Shown piece by piece: positions 1 to 9,183 of a stretch of 64,000 nucleotides of DNA; within the stretch, counting starts at the first letter, position 1; each line of letters opens with the position of its first letter. This DNA is from Arthrobacter sp. OV608 (GTDB taxonomy: Bacteria > Actinomycetota > Actinomycetes > Actinomycetales > Micrococcaceae), in assembly GCA_900110595.1 (NCBI GenBank), contig FOEZ01000004.1:62001-126000 (forward strand). The letters run 5' to 3'. The position numbers and the translations under genes were made by a program. Under the pieces are notes generated by a model that was not told the origin of the DNA, did no database searches, and saw only the letters and a list, made by a program, of their open reading frames with translations.

Positions 1-661
1 AATCGTGACGCAGGGTCAGTTGCTCGCCGGCGCTGCCGAGCAGGACCTCCTGGTGGGCCACGAGGCCGCGGAGCCGCACGCTGTGGACACGGACACCGTC
101 CACCTCGCAGCCGCGGGCACCGGCGAGTTCGCTGGTGGTGGCATCGGGGCTCGGCGCAACGTTGGCAGCGGCGCGTTCTGCGGCGATGAGCTCCGCGGTG
201 CGGACGGCGGTACCGGAGGGCGCATCCACTTTGTCCGGGTGGTGTAGTTCGATGATCTCCACCGACTCAAAGTACTTGGATGCCTTCGCAGCGAAAGCCG
301 AGGCGAGGACTGAGCCAAGGGCAAAGTTGGCGGCGATCAGCACGCCGGTCTCCGGGTGGCCGGCCAGCAGGTCCTCAAGCGCTGACAGCTTTGCAGCGTC
401 CCAGCCGGTGGTGCCCACGACAGCGTGGATGTCGTGTTCAACGGCGAAGCGGACGTTGGCCTCGGTGCTCTCCGGCACCGTCAGGTCAACCATAAAGCGG
501 GCACCTGCTGCCGTGATCTGGTCCAGTGAATCTCCGCGGCCCAGGGCTGCGACCAGTTTCATATCCGGCGCGGCTTCGATGGCTTTTACGGCTTCGGCGC
601 CCATGCGCCCGTTCGCACCCAGCACGGCAACGGGCAAGGGCGCGGAGAGTTGTTCGGTCAT
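1..661 (-). CDS. dapB: 4-hydroxy-tetrahydrodipicolinate reductase, C-terminus cut by window edge
   Basis: Reduces 4-hydroxy-tetrahydrodipicolinate with NAD(P)H in the diaminopimelate/lysine pathway, in the cytoplasm. Reading down from the ATG at 659-661, about 220 codons are visible of the roughly 250 usual for DapB. The nucleotide-binding loop GANGRMG lies at residues 15-21. The catalytic block HHPDKVDAPSGTA begins near residue 140 and holds the conserved His pair and Lys. The remaining 30 or so residues lie outside the window. It is transcribed leftward, 102 bp downstream of moaE, so it probably has its own promoter. Its position near the M16 peptidase and pnp is the usual actinobacterial neighbourhood, here split by the molybdenum cofactor and HNH genes. 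Confidence 0.95.
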   Translation of the reverse strand, partial: MTEQLSAPLPVAVLGANGRMGAEAVKAIEAAPDMKLVAALGRGDSLDQITAAGARFMVDLTVPESTEANVRFAVEHDIHAVVGTTGWDAAKLSALEDLLAGHPETGVLIAANFALGSVLASAFAAKASKYFESVEIIELHHPDKVDAPSGTAVRTAELIAAERAAANVAPSPDATTSELAGARGCEVDGVRVHSVRLRGLVAHQEVLLGSAGEQLTLRHD

Positions 662-763
662 GCCGTTAAGCCTACCGGCGGGCTCCAGCCGCGCGGGAAC
701 CGGGGAGTGTGCGTTACCTCGCATGAGCCGTTGCGGACTGGACAGAACCTGGAGGGAACAGGG

Positions 764-1246
764 TCAGTTGCCTGCGCCGACCCATTCGACGGTTCCGTCG
801 GTAAAGAACTGTTCCTTCCAGATGGGAACCTGCTCCTTGATCCGGTCCACCAGCTCGGAGCAGACGGCAAATGCCTGCCCCCGGTGGGCGGCGGACACGG
901 CACACACCAGCGCCGGGTCGCCGATTTCAAGCATGCCGATCCGGTGCGCCGCCCAGATCCGGACGGACTGCACGGACCCGCCGCTTTCCCCGCCGGAGCT
1001 GCCGGCTGTCGATTGTTCAGCGACCAGCTGCGCAACGACGTCGGCCATCACCTGGTGTGCCGTGGGGTGCGCACTGTAGCTGAGGCGCTCAACCGGTTTG
1101 CCGCCGTCGTGGTTGCGCACCACCCCGCTGAAGCTGACCACCGCGCCCGCGGTGTCGCTTTCAACCGCCGCGATGGCCTGGTCAACGGAGATGGGCTCCG
1201 CGCTGAGGACCGCGTTGACCACCTCGAATGATGTTTCAGTGCCCAT
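764..1246 (-). CDS. moaE: Molybdopterin synthase catalytic subunit
   Basis: Large subunit of molybdopterin synthase. With MoaD thiocarboxylate it inserts the dithiolene sulfurs into cyclic pyranopterin monophosphate. The protein has 160 residues, the family's normal size. HRIG lies at 101-104, and the catalytic KEQVPIWKEQ block at about 137-146 carries the two conserved lysines. A Gly/Ser-rich insert (SSGGESGGS) at about 83-91 is a small lineage-specific loop. The ATG overlaps the end of the upstream mogA by 11 nt, which implies co-transcription and translational coupling. It is the last gene of the leftward cofactor run. Its partner moaD is on the opposite strand beyond the divergent promoter, so the two subunits are made from different transcripts. 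Confidence 0.95.
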   Translation of the reverse strand: MGTETSFEVVNAVLSAEPISVDQAIAAVESDTAGAVVSFSGVVRNHDGGKPVERLSYSAHPTAHQVMADVVAQLVAEQSTAGSSGGESGGSVQSVRIWAAHRIGMLEIGDPALVCAVSAAHRGQAFAVCSELVDRIKEQVPIWKEQFFTDGTVEWVGAGN

Positions 1247-1766
1247 GTCCGCCTTCCAACTGGTCGCAGAGGTGCCCGATGACCGGGTCCAGGACGGTCA
1301 GTCCGTCCATGACGCCCTTAGGTGATCCGGGCAGGTTGATGATGAAAGTATGGCCCGCCGCGCCCGCGTAGCCACGGCTCAGCGCGGCCAGTGGAGTCTT
1401 GGCTGCCCCGGCCCGGCGGATCGCTTCCATGATGCCGGGAATCTCGCGGTCCAGGAGCGGCAGGGTGACGTCCGGCGTACGGTCGTCCGGGTTGAGGCCA
1501 GTTCCGCCGCTGGTGATCACGACGGCGGGCCGCTGGGTGAGGAGTGCGCGGATCGCGGCGCCCACGGGCTCGCCGTCGGGCACCACCATGGCCGGGAAGA
1601 CGTCGAAGCCGTGTTCGGTCAGCCAATCGCTGATCACGGGGCCGGTTTCGTCGTCGTAAATTCCGGCAGCGGCGCGCGTGGAGGCGATCACGACGCCGGC
1701 CTTCCGGCCCAGTACGTCGCCGTGGCGGTGCGGCTCGGGGGCGTTAAGCGTGCTCGAGGTGCTCAC
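1236..1766 (-). CDS. mogA: MogA/MoaB-family molybdopterin adenylyltransferase
   Basis: Activates molybdopterin by adenylylation before MoeA inserts molybdate. The protein has 176 residues. The MPT-binding signature [15 protein letters not shown] lies at about 85-99, and LPGSPKG near residue 150 is also typical of the family. The gene starts with GTG, and the start forms GTGA with the TGA of moaC (4-nt overlap), so the two are translationally coupled. The first 20 residues are poorly conserved. MogA and MoaB proteins cannot be separated safely by eye; with no second copy in the cluster, the adenylyltransferase role is the reasonable inference. Confidence 0.92.
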   Translation of the reverse strand: MSTSSTLNAPEPHRHGDVLGRKAGVVIASTRAAAGIYDDETGPVISDWLTEHGFDVFPAMVVPDGEPVGAAIRALLTQRPAVVITSGGTGLNPDDRTPDVTLPLLDREIPGIMEAIRRAGAAKTPLAALSRGYAGAAGHTFIINLPGSPKGVMDGLTVLDPVIGHLCDQLEGGHGH

Positions 1767-2257
1767 AGTGTCCAGTCCCTGCTTTTGCCGCCACTCTTGG
1801 CCAGGACCTTGATGTCGTCCAGGACGGCGTGCTTGTCCACCGCCTTGATCATGTCGTAGACGCTCAGCGCAGCGACTGACACTGCGGTGAGGGCCTCCAT
1901 CTCCACGCCTGTGACTCCCCTGGTCTTGACCGTGGCGAGGATCGACACGGATTCCGCGGCAAGGTCAAAGTCCACGGTGACTTTGGACAGCGGAAGCGGA
2001 TGGCAGAGCGGAATTAGTTCGGGGGTCTTTTTGGCGGCCATGATTCCGGCCACCCGCGCCACGGCGAGGGCATCGCCCTTGGGCAGTCCACCGGAACCGA
2101 GCAGGCCCATGACTTCTGCGGTGGTGCGAACCGTGGCGGTGGCGGTGGCCTCGCGGGTGGTTTCGGCTTTGGCGGAGACGTCCACCATCTGGGCGCTGCC
2201 GTCCTGGCGCAGGTGCGTCAGCGCGGCCGGCGATTTTTCTGCATTCACAGCATCCAT
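1763..2257 (-). CDS. moaC: Cyclic pyranopterin monophosphate synthase
   Basis: Works after MoaA: converts 3',8-cyclo-7,8-dihydro-GTP to cyclic pyranopterin monophosphate. The protein has 164 residues, close to the family norm. Hallmarks in order: [14 protein letters not shown] near 24-37, CHPLPLSK near the middle, [19 protein letters not shown], and the lysine-rich KSGGKSRDW at the C-terminus. It overlaps moeA upstream by 13 nt and mogA downstream by 4 nt. The partner MoaA is encoded divergently at 5328, so both halves of the first step are present in the cluster. Confidence 0.95.
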   Translation of the reverse strand: MDAVNAEKSPAALTHLRQDGSAQMVDVSAKAETTREATATATVRTTAEVMGLLGSGGLPKGDALAVARVAGIMAAKKTPELIPLCHPLPLSKVTVDFDLAAESVSILATVKTRGVTGVEMEALTAVSVAALSVYDMIKAVDKHAVLDDIKVLAKSGGKSRDWTL

Positions 2258-3579
2258 ACTTCCACCTCCGCTCCTGCCCCGAGTTCGGCCACTCCCTGCG
2301 GAACGTGAAGCAGCACGTTCGAACCGGCGAGCGCATGCATCAGATGTGAACTTTCCCCGCCCTGCAACTCAACCGTGCCGTCAGGCTGCAATGTACCTCG
2401 GCGGACCTGGTGCTTGTTTTCGGGAGACGTGAGCGGCTGTCCGAGGCGGGCGCGAATCGGCAGGCGCGGTGCGGGAGCGCCGAGCAGGCGGCCCAGCACA
2501 GGGCGCAGGAACATTTCAAAGGAGACGAGGCAGCTGACCGGGTTGCCGGGGAATCCCAGGAACGGCTGCCCGTCGAAGGTGCCGATTCCCTGCGGGCCGC
2601 CCGGCTGCATGGCCACGTGCAGGAACTCCACCGGCTGGTCTTCCATGGCCTGCCGGACCACCTCGTAGGCACCCTTGCTGACCCCGCCGGTGGTGACGAT
2701 GAGGTCCACCGCCGCTCCCTCGGCGCGAAGCAGCTCGCGCAGCTTTCCCGGGTTGTCCGTGACAATGCCCGCCCGGCGGACCTCGAGGCCCGCCTGCCGC
2801 ATCGCAGTTTCCAGGAGCGTGCCATTGGAGTCATAGATCTTGCCGGCGGGAAGGTCCTGGCCCGGTTCCACCACTTCATCACCGGTGGTGACCAGCAGGA
2901 CCGTCACGGCCCGGTAGACAGTCACTTCCGGGATGCCCAACGCGGCCAGCAGTCCCAGCTGGGCCGGGCCCAGGAAGGTGCCCGCCCCCAGGGCGGTCTG
3001 GCCGGCCTGCACATCGCTGCCGGCTTCCCGCACGTACGTGCCGGGGGCTGCCGCAGGCAGCTTCACCGTTGCTTGCGCCGTGGACTGTTTGGTGGGCGGC
3101 AGGAAACGGTCCGGAACGGCCCGCTCAATGGGGACGACGGCGTCGGCCCCCTCAGGCAGCATGGCTCCGGTCATGATCGGGGCGGCTGTGCCGCGCTGGA
3201 GGGCGTCCGGACTGGCGCCGGCGGGAACGGGACGCATCACGCGCAGCTCGCCGCCGTCGTCGGGCAGGTCAGCGGAACGGATGGCGTACCCGTCCATCTG
3301 GGAATTGGCGAAGGGCGGCAGGCTGATGGGGGCGGTGACGTCTTTGACCAGGCCCCGGCCAAGTGCCTCGCCCAGCGGAAGCACTTCGGTGCGGCCCGGT
3401 GACCGCAGCGGCTGCAGCAGTTCGGCGACGGCGGCCGCGTGCTCAGCCACGGATCGCGCCTGGTGCCGGTGGTGCTTTTCCTGGTGCCGCGCCGGGTGGG
3501 AGGTTGGGGGTTGGGACGTCCCGGACAGCGACGTTCCATGCGGTTGCAGGCTGGTCATGGTTCCGCCTTCGGTAGCCAT
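2245..3579 (-). CDS. moeA: Molybdopterin molybdenumtransferase
   Basis: Inserts molybdate into adenylylated molybdopterin. Up to 444 residues. [13 protein letters not shown], the family's early S-x-x-DG motif, is present, as are [13 protein letters not shown] and GFPGNPVSC of the MogA-like central domain, followed by the C-terminal domain IV. Two starts are possible. The ATG at 3579 forms TGATG with the upstream stop. The ATG at 3558 (MTSLQPHG) has a better Shine-Dalgarno (AAGGCGGAA), giving 437 residues. Residues 1-50 are His/Pro/Ser-rich and look disordered, including a His/Gln-rich patch (HQEKHHRHQ). Co-transcribed with the oxidoreductase upstream. Confidence 0.94.
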   Translation of the reverse strand: MATEGGTMTSLQPHGTSLSGTSQPPTSHPARHQEKHHRHQARSVAEHAAAVAELLQPLRSPGRTEVLPLGEALGRGLVKDVTAPISLPPFANSQMDGYAIRSADLPDDGGELRVMRPVPAGASPDALQRGTAAPIMTGAMLPEGADAVVPIERAVPDRFLPPTKQSTAQATVKLPAAAPGTYVREAGSDVQAGQTALGAGTFLGPAQLGLLAALGIPEVTVYRAVTVLLVTTGDEVVEPGQDLPAGKIYDSNGTLLETAMRQAGLEVRRAGIVTDNPGKLRELLRAEGAAVDLIVTTGGVSKGAYEVVRQAMEDQPVEFLHVAMQPGGPQGIGTFDGQPFLGFPGNPVSCLVSFEMFLRPVLGRLLGAPAPRLPIRARLGQPLTSPENKHQVRRGTLQPDGTVELQGGESSHLMHALAGSNVLLHVPQGVAELGAGAEVEVWML

Positions 3580-5210
3580 CAGGGTTGCACGTCCACTCTA
3601 ATGGTGTGGAACCCGGTGGCTCCGTCCGGGGCTGGCGGCCTGCGTTGTTCGTCCTGGGCCCGGCCCGTGAGATCAGTTGCGCGGACCTGGACTTCGTACT
3701 GGCCTGCTGCCAGCTCCAGGCCCACCTTCCATTGGTACCAGGTGTCCACCGAGATGCCTTCGCCCAGCTCCGCCTGCTGCCACGCGCCCCGGTTCACGCG
3801 GAGCTCCACCTTCCCAATGCCGGAGTGCTGCGCCCAGGCGACGCCACCGAACATCACAATTCCGGCCTTCACCCCACGGCCATCGCGCGGGACATCGATC
3901 CTGGACGACGTTTTGATGGGTCCGCGCTCAGACCAGCCGCGGGGAGTCCAGTAACCGGCGTCGTCCGCGAACCTGGTGACCTTCAGCTCGGTAACCCATT
4001 TGGTGGCGGACACGTAGCCATAGAGACCAGGCACCACCAGCCGGACGGGAAATCCGTGCTCCAGAGGCAAGGGCTCGCCGTTCATACCGACGGCAAGCAG
4101 CGCATCCCGGTTGTCGGTGAGGACCTCGAGCGGGGTGCCGGCGGTCCAGCCGTCCGTGCTCCTTGAGAGCACCATATCCGCGCCGGATTGTGGCCCGGCG
4201 AGTGCCAGCAGTTCGCGGATGGGCCAGCCCAGCCAGCGCGCATTGCCGATCAGGTCTCCGCCCACTTCATTGGACACGCACGCGATAGTCACGTGGCGCT
4301 CGATCAGGGGTTTCGCCACGAGATCGGCGAAGGACAGCTCAACTTCCCTGTCCACCATTCCGGTGACTTTGAGGACCCAGGTATCCGGATCGAGGGCAGG
4401 AACGGTGAGTGCGGTGTCGATGCGGTAGAAGTCAGGGTTGGGCGTGACCAGGGGCTGCATTCCATCCAGGCCGGTCTCGGCTCCGGACGGGATGGGCGGT
4501 GCTGCTGAGGCGGGTGCCGGCAGCGCCACGCGGCTCCTTGCTTCGCTGGCGGCCGCTGCGGCGCCGCGCCAGAGCGATGCCAGCGCCCCGCCGATCACCG
4601 TGAAGGCAGCCCCGCCTGCCAGGGCCTGGAGGAAACGACGGCGGGCAGGCGCGGCATCCGTATCGGAGGTACGCTCACTGCCCGTCCACTCCTGCAGCCG
4701 CCGAATCAGGAACCTGAGCAGCGCACCGGCAATGACGGCAGTGACTACCGGCAAGGCCATCGCATTGAAGCTGGCTTGGGCCCGGGTGAGGACGGCTGCC
4801 AGCCCCACCAGCCCGAAGAGGCCAACGACGGCGATGCCGGCAAATCGGCGCCGGTCTTCAACTATTCCCGCCATCGCGGCCAGCGCGGCAATGACCAGGG
4901 CCATGCCAGCCAGGAGTGCCAGCTTGTCGGCCGTTCCGAACAGCGCCACCGCCCAGTCCTTCACACCGGGTGGAACGGCATCGATGACTGCGCCGCCAAC
5001 CGCTGTCATGGGTGACAGCGCCGGGCTGAAAATACCGGCCAGAACTTCTCCAAGCACCACCGCGCTGCCCACCGCAACGGCGCCCGCGGCGGCGGCGGCG
5101 GGCCACACGCGGTGCCGCGGGACCGGCCCGGGGGGCACCGAAGGCACCGGGCGCTCCGGAAGCCGTGTCACGCCGTCGTTCGCTGCATGCTGTGGCTGGG
5201 AGCTGTTCAC
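3579..5210 (-). CDS. Membrane-anchored molybdopterin-dependent oxidoreductase (sulfite oxidase fold)
   Basis: Has 543 residues and starts with GTG at 5210. The first 160 or so residues hold several hydrophobic segments (about 32-62, 85-115, 124-166). A basic-flanked segment RRFLQALAGGAAFTVIGG at about 191-208 follows, resembling a Tat-like or internal membrane anchor. The oxidoreductase molybdopterin-binding domain spans about 250-430. The Mo-ligand cysteine is probably in IACVSNEVGG, and HGFPVRLVVPGLYGYV is the usual downstream motif. A Mo-cofactor oxidoreductase dimerisation domain occupies about 440-543. The substrate cannot be read from sequence. The gene heads the leftward Moco operon, so it is probably the client enzyme served by moeA-moaC-mogA-moaE. 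The catalytic domain is expected on the outer face of the membrane (inference). Confidence 0.88.
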   Translation of the reverse strand: MNSSQPQHAANDGVTRLPERPVPSVPPGPVPRHRVWPAAAAAGAVAVGSAVVLGEVLAGIFSPALSPMTAVGGAVIDAVPPGVKDWAVALFGTADKLALLAGMALVIAALAAMAGIVEDRRRFAGIAVVGLFGLVGLAAVLTRAQASFNAMALPVVTAVIAGALLRFLIRRLQEWTGSERTSDTDAAPARRRFLQALAGGAAFTVIGGALASLWRGAAAAASEARSRVALPAPASAAPPIPSGAETGLDGMQPLVTPNPDFYRIDTALTVPALDPDTWVLKVTGMVDREVELSFADLVAKPLIERHVTIACVSNEVGGDLIGNARWLGWPIRELLALAGPQSGADMVLSRSTDGWTAGTPLEVLTDNRDALLAVGMNGEPLPLEHGFPVRLVVPGLYGYVSATKWVTELKVTRFADDAGYWTPRGWSERGPIKTSSRIDVPRDGRGVKAGIVMFGGVAWAQHSGIGKVELRVNRGAWQQAELGEGISVDTWYQWKVGLELAAGQYEVQVRATDLTGRAQDEQRRPPAPDGATGFHTIRVDVQP

Positions 5211-5327
5211 ACCTACAGCTTAGGTTCGCTGGCTGCCCGCGGCGCCGGTCGTGGGCCGCGGATTCTGCTGCCGCCGCCCGTACGGTCACGGTGTGATGCG
5301 GAGCCCATTGTGGCGTAGCCTGAATTC

Positions 5328-6449
5328 ATGAGTGTCCAGCTAGGCATGCCCCAGCCACGGGAAGATGCGGGGGCAGCGCTGCCCTCCGTACCCGGTGCGC
5401 GCCCCGCCGATGCTCCGGCCGGGCTGGCCGACCGTTACGGCCGCCGCGCCACGGACATGAGGATTTCCCTGACGGACAAATGCAACCTTCGCTGCACCTA
5501 CTGCATGCCCGCTGAGGGCCTTGAGTGGCTCGCGAAGCAGGCAGTGATGTCGGCGGAGGAGATCGTGCGGATTGTGCGGATCGGCGTTGAGCAGCTGGGC
5601 GTGCGTGAACTGCGGCTGACCGGTGGTGAACCGCTGGTGCGGCACGACCTCGTGGACATCATCGCCTCGCTCTGCAGCAATCATCCTGAGCTGCCTATCT
5701 CCATGACCACCAACGGCGTGGGCCTGGCAAAGAAGGCGGCCGCGTTGAAGGCGGCCGGCCTGACCCGGATCAATGTGTCCCTGGACTCCCTGCACGAGGA
5801 GACTTTCACCAAGCTGACCCGGCGGCCGTTCCTGGACCAGGTGCTGGCCGGCGTGGACGCGGCCTGGGCTGCAGGCCTGGGCCCGGTCAAGCTCAACGCA
5901 GTCCTCATGCGCGGCATCAACGACGCCGAGGCGCCATCACTGCTGGCATGGGCCCTGGACCGCGGCTACGAGCTGCGGTTCATCGAGCAGATGCCGCTTG
6001 ATGCTGACCATGGCTGGACGCGGCGGAACATGATCACTGCTGCGGAGATCCGCTCGCTGCTGTCCGGCGACTTTGTCCTCAGCCCAGATCCCCGCGCCCG
6101 CGATGGTGCCCCTGCGGAACGCTTTGAAGTACGACGGCGGGCGGCGGGGTCTGACTCCGGCCCGCTGCTGGGGACCGTTGGCATCATTGCCTCTGTGACT
6201 GAACCGTTCTGTTCGGACTGCCGGAGGACGAGGATCACGGCCGAAGGCAAGATCATGAGCTGCCTGTTCTCGCGTGAGGAATTCGACCTGCTGGGCCTGC
6301 TGCGCTCGGGCGCAAGCGACGACGCGCTCGCCCAGCGCTGGCAGGACGCCATGTGGCTCAAGCCCAAAGCTCACGGAATGGACCACGTGGGACTTGACGC
6401 TCCGGACTTCGTCCAGCCGGACCGCAGCATGAGCGCCATCGGGGGCTGA
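5328..6449 (+). CDS. moaA: GTP 3',8-cyclase (radical SAM)
   Basis: First committed step of molybdenum cofactor synthesis: radical rearrangement of GTP. The protein has 373 residues. The radical SAM cluster CNLRCTYC is at 52-59. The C-terminal second Fe-S cluster region contains CSDCRRTRITAEGKIMSCLF, and the chain ends in the Gly-Gly (IGG) that MoaA needs for activity. An N-terminal extension of about 30 Ala/Pro-rich residues precedes ADRYGRRATDMRISLTDKCN. It is divergent from the oxidoreductase-moeA operon, with 117 bp between starts, and is followed 5 nt later by moaD. Confidence 0.97.
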   Translation: MSVQLGMPQPREDAGAALPSVPGARPADAPAGLADRYGRRATDMRISLTDKCNLRCTYCMPAEGLEWLAKQAVMSAEEIVRIVRIGVEQLGVRELRLTGGEPLVRHDLVDIIASLCSNHPELPISMTTNGVGLAKKAAALKAAGLTRINVSLDSLHEETFTKLTRRPFLDQVLAGVDAAWAAGLGPVKLNAVLMRGINDAEAPSLLAWALDRGYELRFIEQMPLDADHGWTRRNMITAAEIRSLLSGDFVLSPDPRARDGAPAERFEVRRRAAGSDSGPLLGTVGIIASVTEPFCSDCRRTRITAEGKIMSCLFSREEFDLLGLLRSGASDDALAQRWQDAMWLKPKAHGMDHVGLDAPDFVQPDRSMSAIGG

Positions 6450-6454
6450 GACAT

Positions 6455-6721
6455 TTGAACGTACGATACTTCGCTGCCGCACGCGCTGCGGCAGGCGTGG
6501 AGGAAGAGCGCTTCGAGCTGGCGCCAGGCGCCACTGTTGCCGACCTGCTGGACGCTGTGCTTTCCGTCCAGCGGCCTGCGCCTCCTGCCGGAACCCCGCC
6601 GCTGCCCCGCATCCTGTCGCGGAGCAGCTTCCTGCTGAATGAAGTGGCCGTGCGGAACCATGCTGTTGTGCTGAAGGCCGACGACGTGGTGGACGTGCTG
6701 CCTCCGTTCGCCGGCGGCTAG
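6455..6721 (+). CDS. moaD: MoaD/ThiS-family sulfur carrier, small subunit of molybdopterin synthase
   Basis: Sulfur-carrier subunit that pairs with MoaE. It has 88 residues and a beta-grasp fold, and ends in the diagnostic PPFAGG, whose terminal glycine becomes the thiocarboxylate. The start is TTG at 6455-6457 (NVRYFAAARAAAG), 5 nt after the moaA stop, so it is coupled to moaA. No MoeB/ThiF-type activating enzyme is encoded in this window, so activation must use a protein encoded elsewhere. Confidence 0.93.
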   Translation: MNVRYFAAARAAAGVEEERFELAPGATVADLLDAVLSVQRPAPPAGTPPLPRILSRSSFLLNEVAVRNHAVVLKADDVVDVLPPFAGG

Positions 6722-6755
6722 GAGTACTTTCCCCGCGGAGGCTTCTCCCGGGCAG

Positions 6756-7055
6756 GGAATGTCAGTGCCTCGATGGATGCTGTCGGTATGAACATAGGCG
6801 CAGGAGGCGAGGAAATCGGCGCGGCAACGCTGTTCCCTGCCCAAGCACCTGCGCCTGACGTGGCGGTCTGCCTGTCCGTCAATGCCCGTCGGAATGTCAG
6901 TGCCTCGATGGATGATGTTGGTATGGAAAACGGCACCGGACGCACGGAGATCAACGCCGGCGCGCCGCTTCCCGCCGCGCCGACTCCAGCGGTCTGTCCG
7001 TCAGCCGTTGCCCCTCGGAATGTCAGTGCCTCGATAGATGATGTTGGTATGGGAA
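6756..7055 (+). repeat. Threefold direct repeat at the head of the HNH gene
   Basis: A block beginning GGAATGTCAGTGCCTCGAT and running through GATGNTGTYGGTATG occurs at 6756, 6891 and 7017. Copies 2 and 3 differ by one base over the first 34 or so positions. Start-to-start distances are 135 and 126 nt, both multiples of three, and the sequence before copies 2 and 3 is also related (GCGGTCTG...GTC...GCCC). The block is therefore a diverged tandem repeat in frame with the HNH reading frame, encoding NVSAS(M/I)DDVGM in copies 2 and 3. It may be coding, or a repeated promoter/leader unit with the true start at the last ATG (7049). Confidence 0.85.
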
Positions 7056-9115
7056 ACGGCGCGGGCACGGCGGCAGCGATGGAAGGCATTCATGCCTCCA
7101 CCGCGAGGCTCGATGCCCTGTTCCTCGAAGATCAGCGGCTGGAAGCCGATGCCGATGCCGGCGCCGGTGCCGGGGCCGCTACCGGTGGCGGAGCTGTTCT
7201 GGATGTGCTGCAGCGCCGGTATGAGATCCGGCTCGAGCGGATGGCGGTGACGAAGCAGCTCGAAGCCCAGATCGCCGCGGTGAAGGCCCGGGACGCCGCC
7301 GAAGCTATTGAGATCCAGCATGCGATGATCCCGCCGGAAGCGCCCGTGCACGAACGGACCTACGCGGAGATGTCCGCGGTCGAGGAAATCGCCGGGGTCC
7401 TGACCATCAGCTCCCCCGCCGCCGGGGCACTCATCACCCAATCCCGGCAGCTGACCGCCCTGCCGCCGGCCATGGACGCCCTCACCGCCGGGGCCATCTC
7501 CTGGCAGCACGCCAAAATCATCGCCGACGAAACCAACAGCCTCGACCCCACTGGCGCGGCCGCCCTCGTCGAGCATGTCTTGAACCCTCACCCGGCCCGA
7601 GGAGCCGCCGCGGGCGAACTCGTCCCGTCGCGGTTCCGCACCAGGGTCCGGAACTGGCGCGAACGCCACCACCCCGAATCCCTGGAGAAGCGCCACACCA
7701 AGTGCGCCGCGGACCGGAGGATGGAATACACCCCGGACCGCGACGGCATGGCCTGGGTTTCCCTCTACGTCCCCGCGGATCAGGGCTCCGCCATCTGGAA
7801 CCGCACCACCGCCATCGCCCGCGGCCTCCAAGGCCCCAACGAACCCCGCACCATCACCCAACTCCGCCCCGACATCGCCGCCAACCTCCTCCTCCGCGCC
7901 GGCCCCGCCCTCACCCACACCAACACACCCAACACCAACGGAACCAGCACAGCACAAAACACCACAGGCGAAGGAAACGAGGGACAAGGCAACCCGGTAG
8001 CCACCGGAGACGGCGACCAGGACACGATCGGGCTGGCCTCGCTTACGCCGGCCGACATCAACGACACCGACACCGGTACCACCACCGGCACCACCGAGTA
8101 CGAGAGCGCCGCCGACCGTGAGTCCCCCGGCGCCGCAGAGGACGAGTACAACGGCGGCAACGGGTACGCGGACCTCGGCAACGTCCCGGTCCCCAAGGCG
8201 GACGTCCTGGTCACCGTCCCGGTACTCGCCCTCTTCGACATCACGGACGAACCGGCGAACCTGGACGGCTACGGCCCCATCCCCGCATCGATGGCCAAAA
8301 AACTCGTCGCCAACGGTGCCACCTCGTTCTACCGGGTCCTCGTCGACCCACGGGACGGCGCACCGCTGGAAATCGGCCGCACCAGCTACCGGCTCACCAA
8401 AGCCATGAAAAAAGCACTGCAGCTCCGGGACGGCAAATGCACCTTCCCCGGCTGCAACAACCCATCCCTCGACAACGAGGCAGACCACCTCACCGCTTGG
8501 CAGCACGGCGGACATACCGGGATCAGCAACCTGGCCCAACTCTGCCCAAAACACCACCGCCTCAAACACAACAGTGGCTGGGAACCCGCCCCAGCCACTG
8601 GAACCGAACAACCCGGCTGGACCTCACCCACCGGCCGCCACTACAAAGCCGAACAACCCGACCACGAACCACCCCAATGGCCACCCGGACACCTAACCCG
8701 CGCAACTGATACAGCCCGGCTCCCGACGCGTGCGCCGGAAACACCCAGGCTCTTGAAGGGTGCAACGGATACAACCGGGCTCCTGACACGTGCAAAGGAT
8801 GCACCGGGAACGGAACCACCAGGATTCCTGACCCGTGCAATCGACACAACAGGACTTCTGACCCGTGCAATCGACATGACTGGATTCCTGACGCCTGCTC
8901 AAGATCCACCCGCAACGGAATCAAGTGGATCCATGGACTTCCAGGGCTTCAACCCGCCCTTTGCAGAGCCAGTCGATGACGACCTTGACGATCCCTACGA
9001 CTTCTCGCGCGACGATCCCATCTGGGACGACTTCTACGCCCATCCGCCGAAACTGCCCAAAGACCCGCTCAAAGAGTGGCAGCGGAAGTGGGAGCGGGAC
9101 ATGATTAACTCCTGA
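6773..9115 (+). CDS. DUF222 and HNH endonuclease domain protein (13E12-repeat type)
   Basis: A large reading frame, up to 780 residues from ATG 6773 or 688 from ATG 7049. The latter is a sensible alternative because it lies at the end of the third leader repeat. A DUF222 region spans about 100-390, followed by an acidic Thr/Gly-rich linker. The HNH nuclease module is encoded at about 8437-8580, with CTFPGCNNP, the metal-binding ADHLTAWQHGGHT, and LCPKHHRLKH. The C-terminal 170 residues are low complexity, with 10-residue repeats of the type TGLLTRAIDT. Proteins of this type are abundant and multicopy in Micrococcaceae; the biological role is not known. It follows moaD but is unrelated in function. 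Confidence 0.85.
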   Translation: MDAVGMNIGAGGEEIGAATLFPAQAPAPDVAVCLSVNARRNVSASMDDVGMENGTGRTEINAGAPLPAAPTPAVCPSAVAPRNVSASIDDVGMGNGAGTAAAMEGIHASTARLDALFLEDQRLEADADAGAGAGAATGGGAVLDVLQRRYEIRLERMAVTKQLEAQIAAVKARDAAEAIEIQHAMIPPEAPVHERTYAEMSAVEEIAGVLTISSPAAGALITQSRQLTALPPAMDALTAGAISWQHAKIIADETNSLDPTGAAALVEHVLNPHPARGAAAGELVPSRFRTRVRNWRERHHPESLEKRHTKCAADRRMEYTPDRDGMAWVSLYVPADQGSAIWNRTTAIARGLQGPNEPRTITQLRPDIAANLLLRAGPALTHTNTPNTNGTSTAQNTTGEGNEGQGNPVATGDGDQDTIGLASLTPADINDTDTGTTTGTTEYESAADRESPGAAEDEYNGGNGYADLGNVPVPKADVLVTVPVLALFDITDEPANLDGYGPIPASMAKKLVANGATSFYRVLVDPRDGAPLEIGRTSYRLTKAMKKALQLRDGKCTFPGCNNPSLDNEADHLTAWQHGGHTGISNLAQLCPKHHRLKHNSGWEPAPATGTEQPGWTSPTGRHYKAEQPDHEPPQWPPGHLTRATDTARLPTRAPETPRLLKGATDTTGLLTRAKDAPGTEPPGFLTRAIDTTGLLTRAIDMTGFLTPAQDPPATESSGSMDFQGFNPPFAEPVDDDLDDPYDFSRDDPIWDDFYAHPPKLPKDPLKEWQRKWERDMINS
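8821..8910 (+). repeat. 30-bp coding minisatellite in the HNH gene tail
   Basis: Three consecutive 30-nt units start at 8821, 8851 and 8881, each built on GGATTCCTGACCCGTGCAAT with drift in the third. More diverged relatives lie upstream at about 8700-8820. The period is ten codons, so length changes keep the frame. The encoded peptide resembles GFLTRAIDTT. Confidence 0.85.
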
Positions 9116-9183
9116 AGCCGCCGGCAATCTGGAGTCGCCTGAAGTCCGATTCTGTTTTGAAGTCCGAAGCTGCTCTGAAAACG

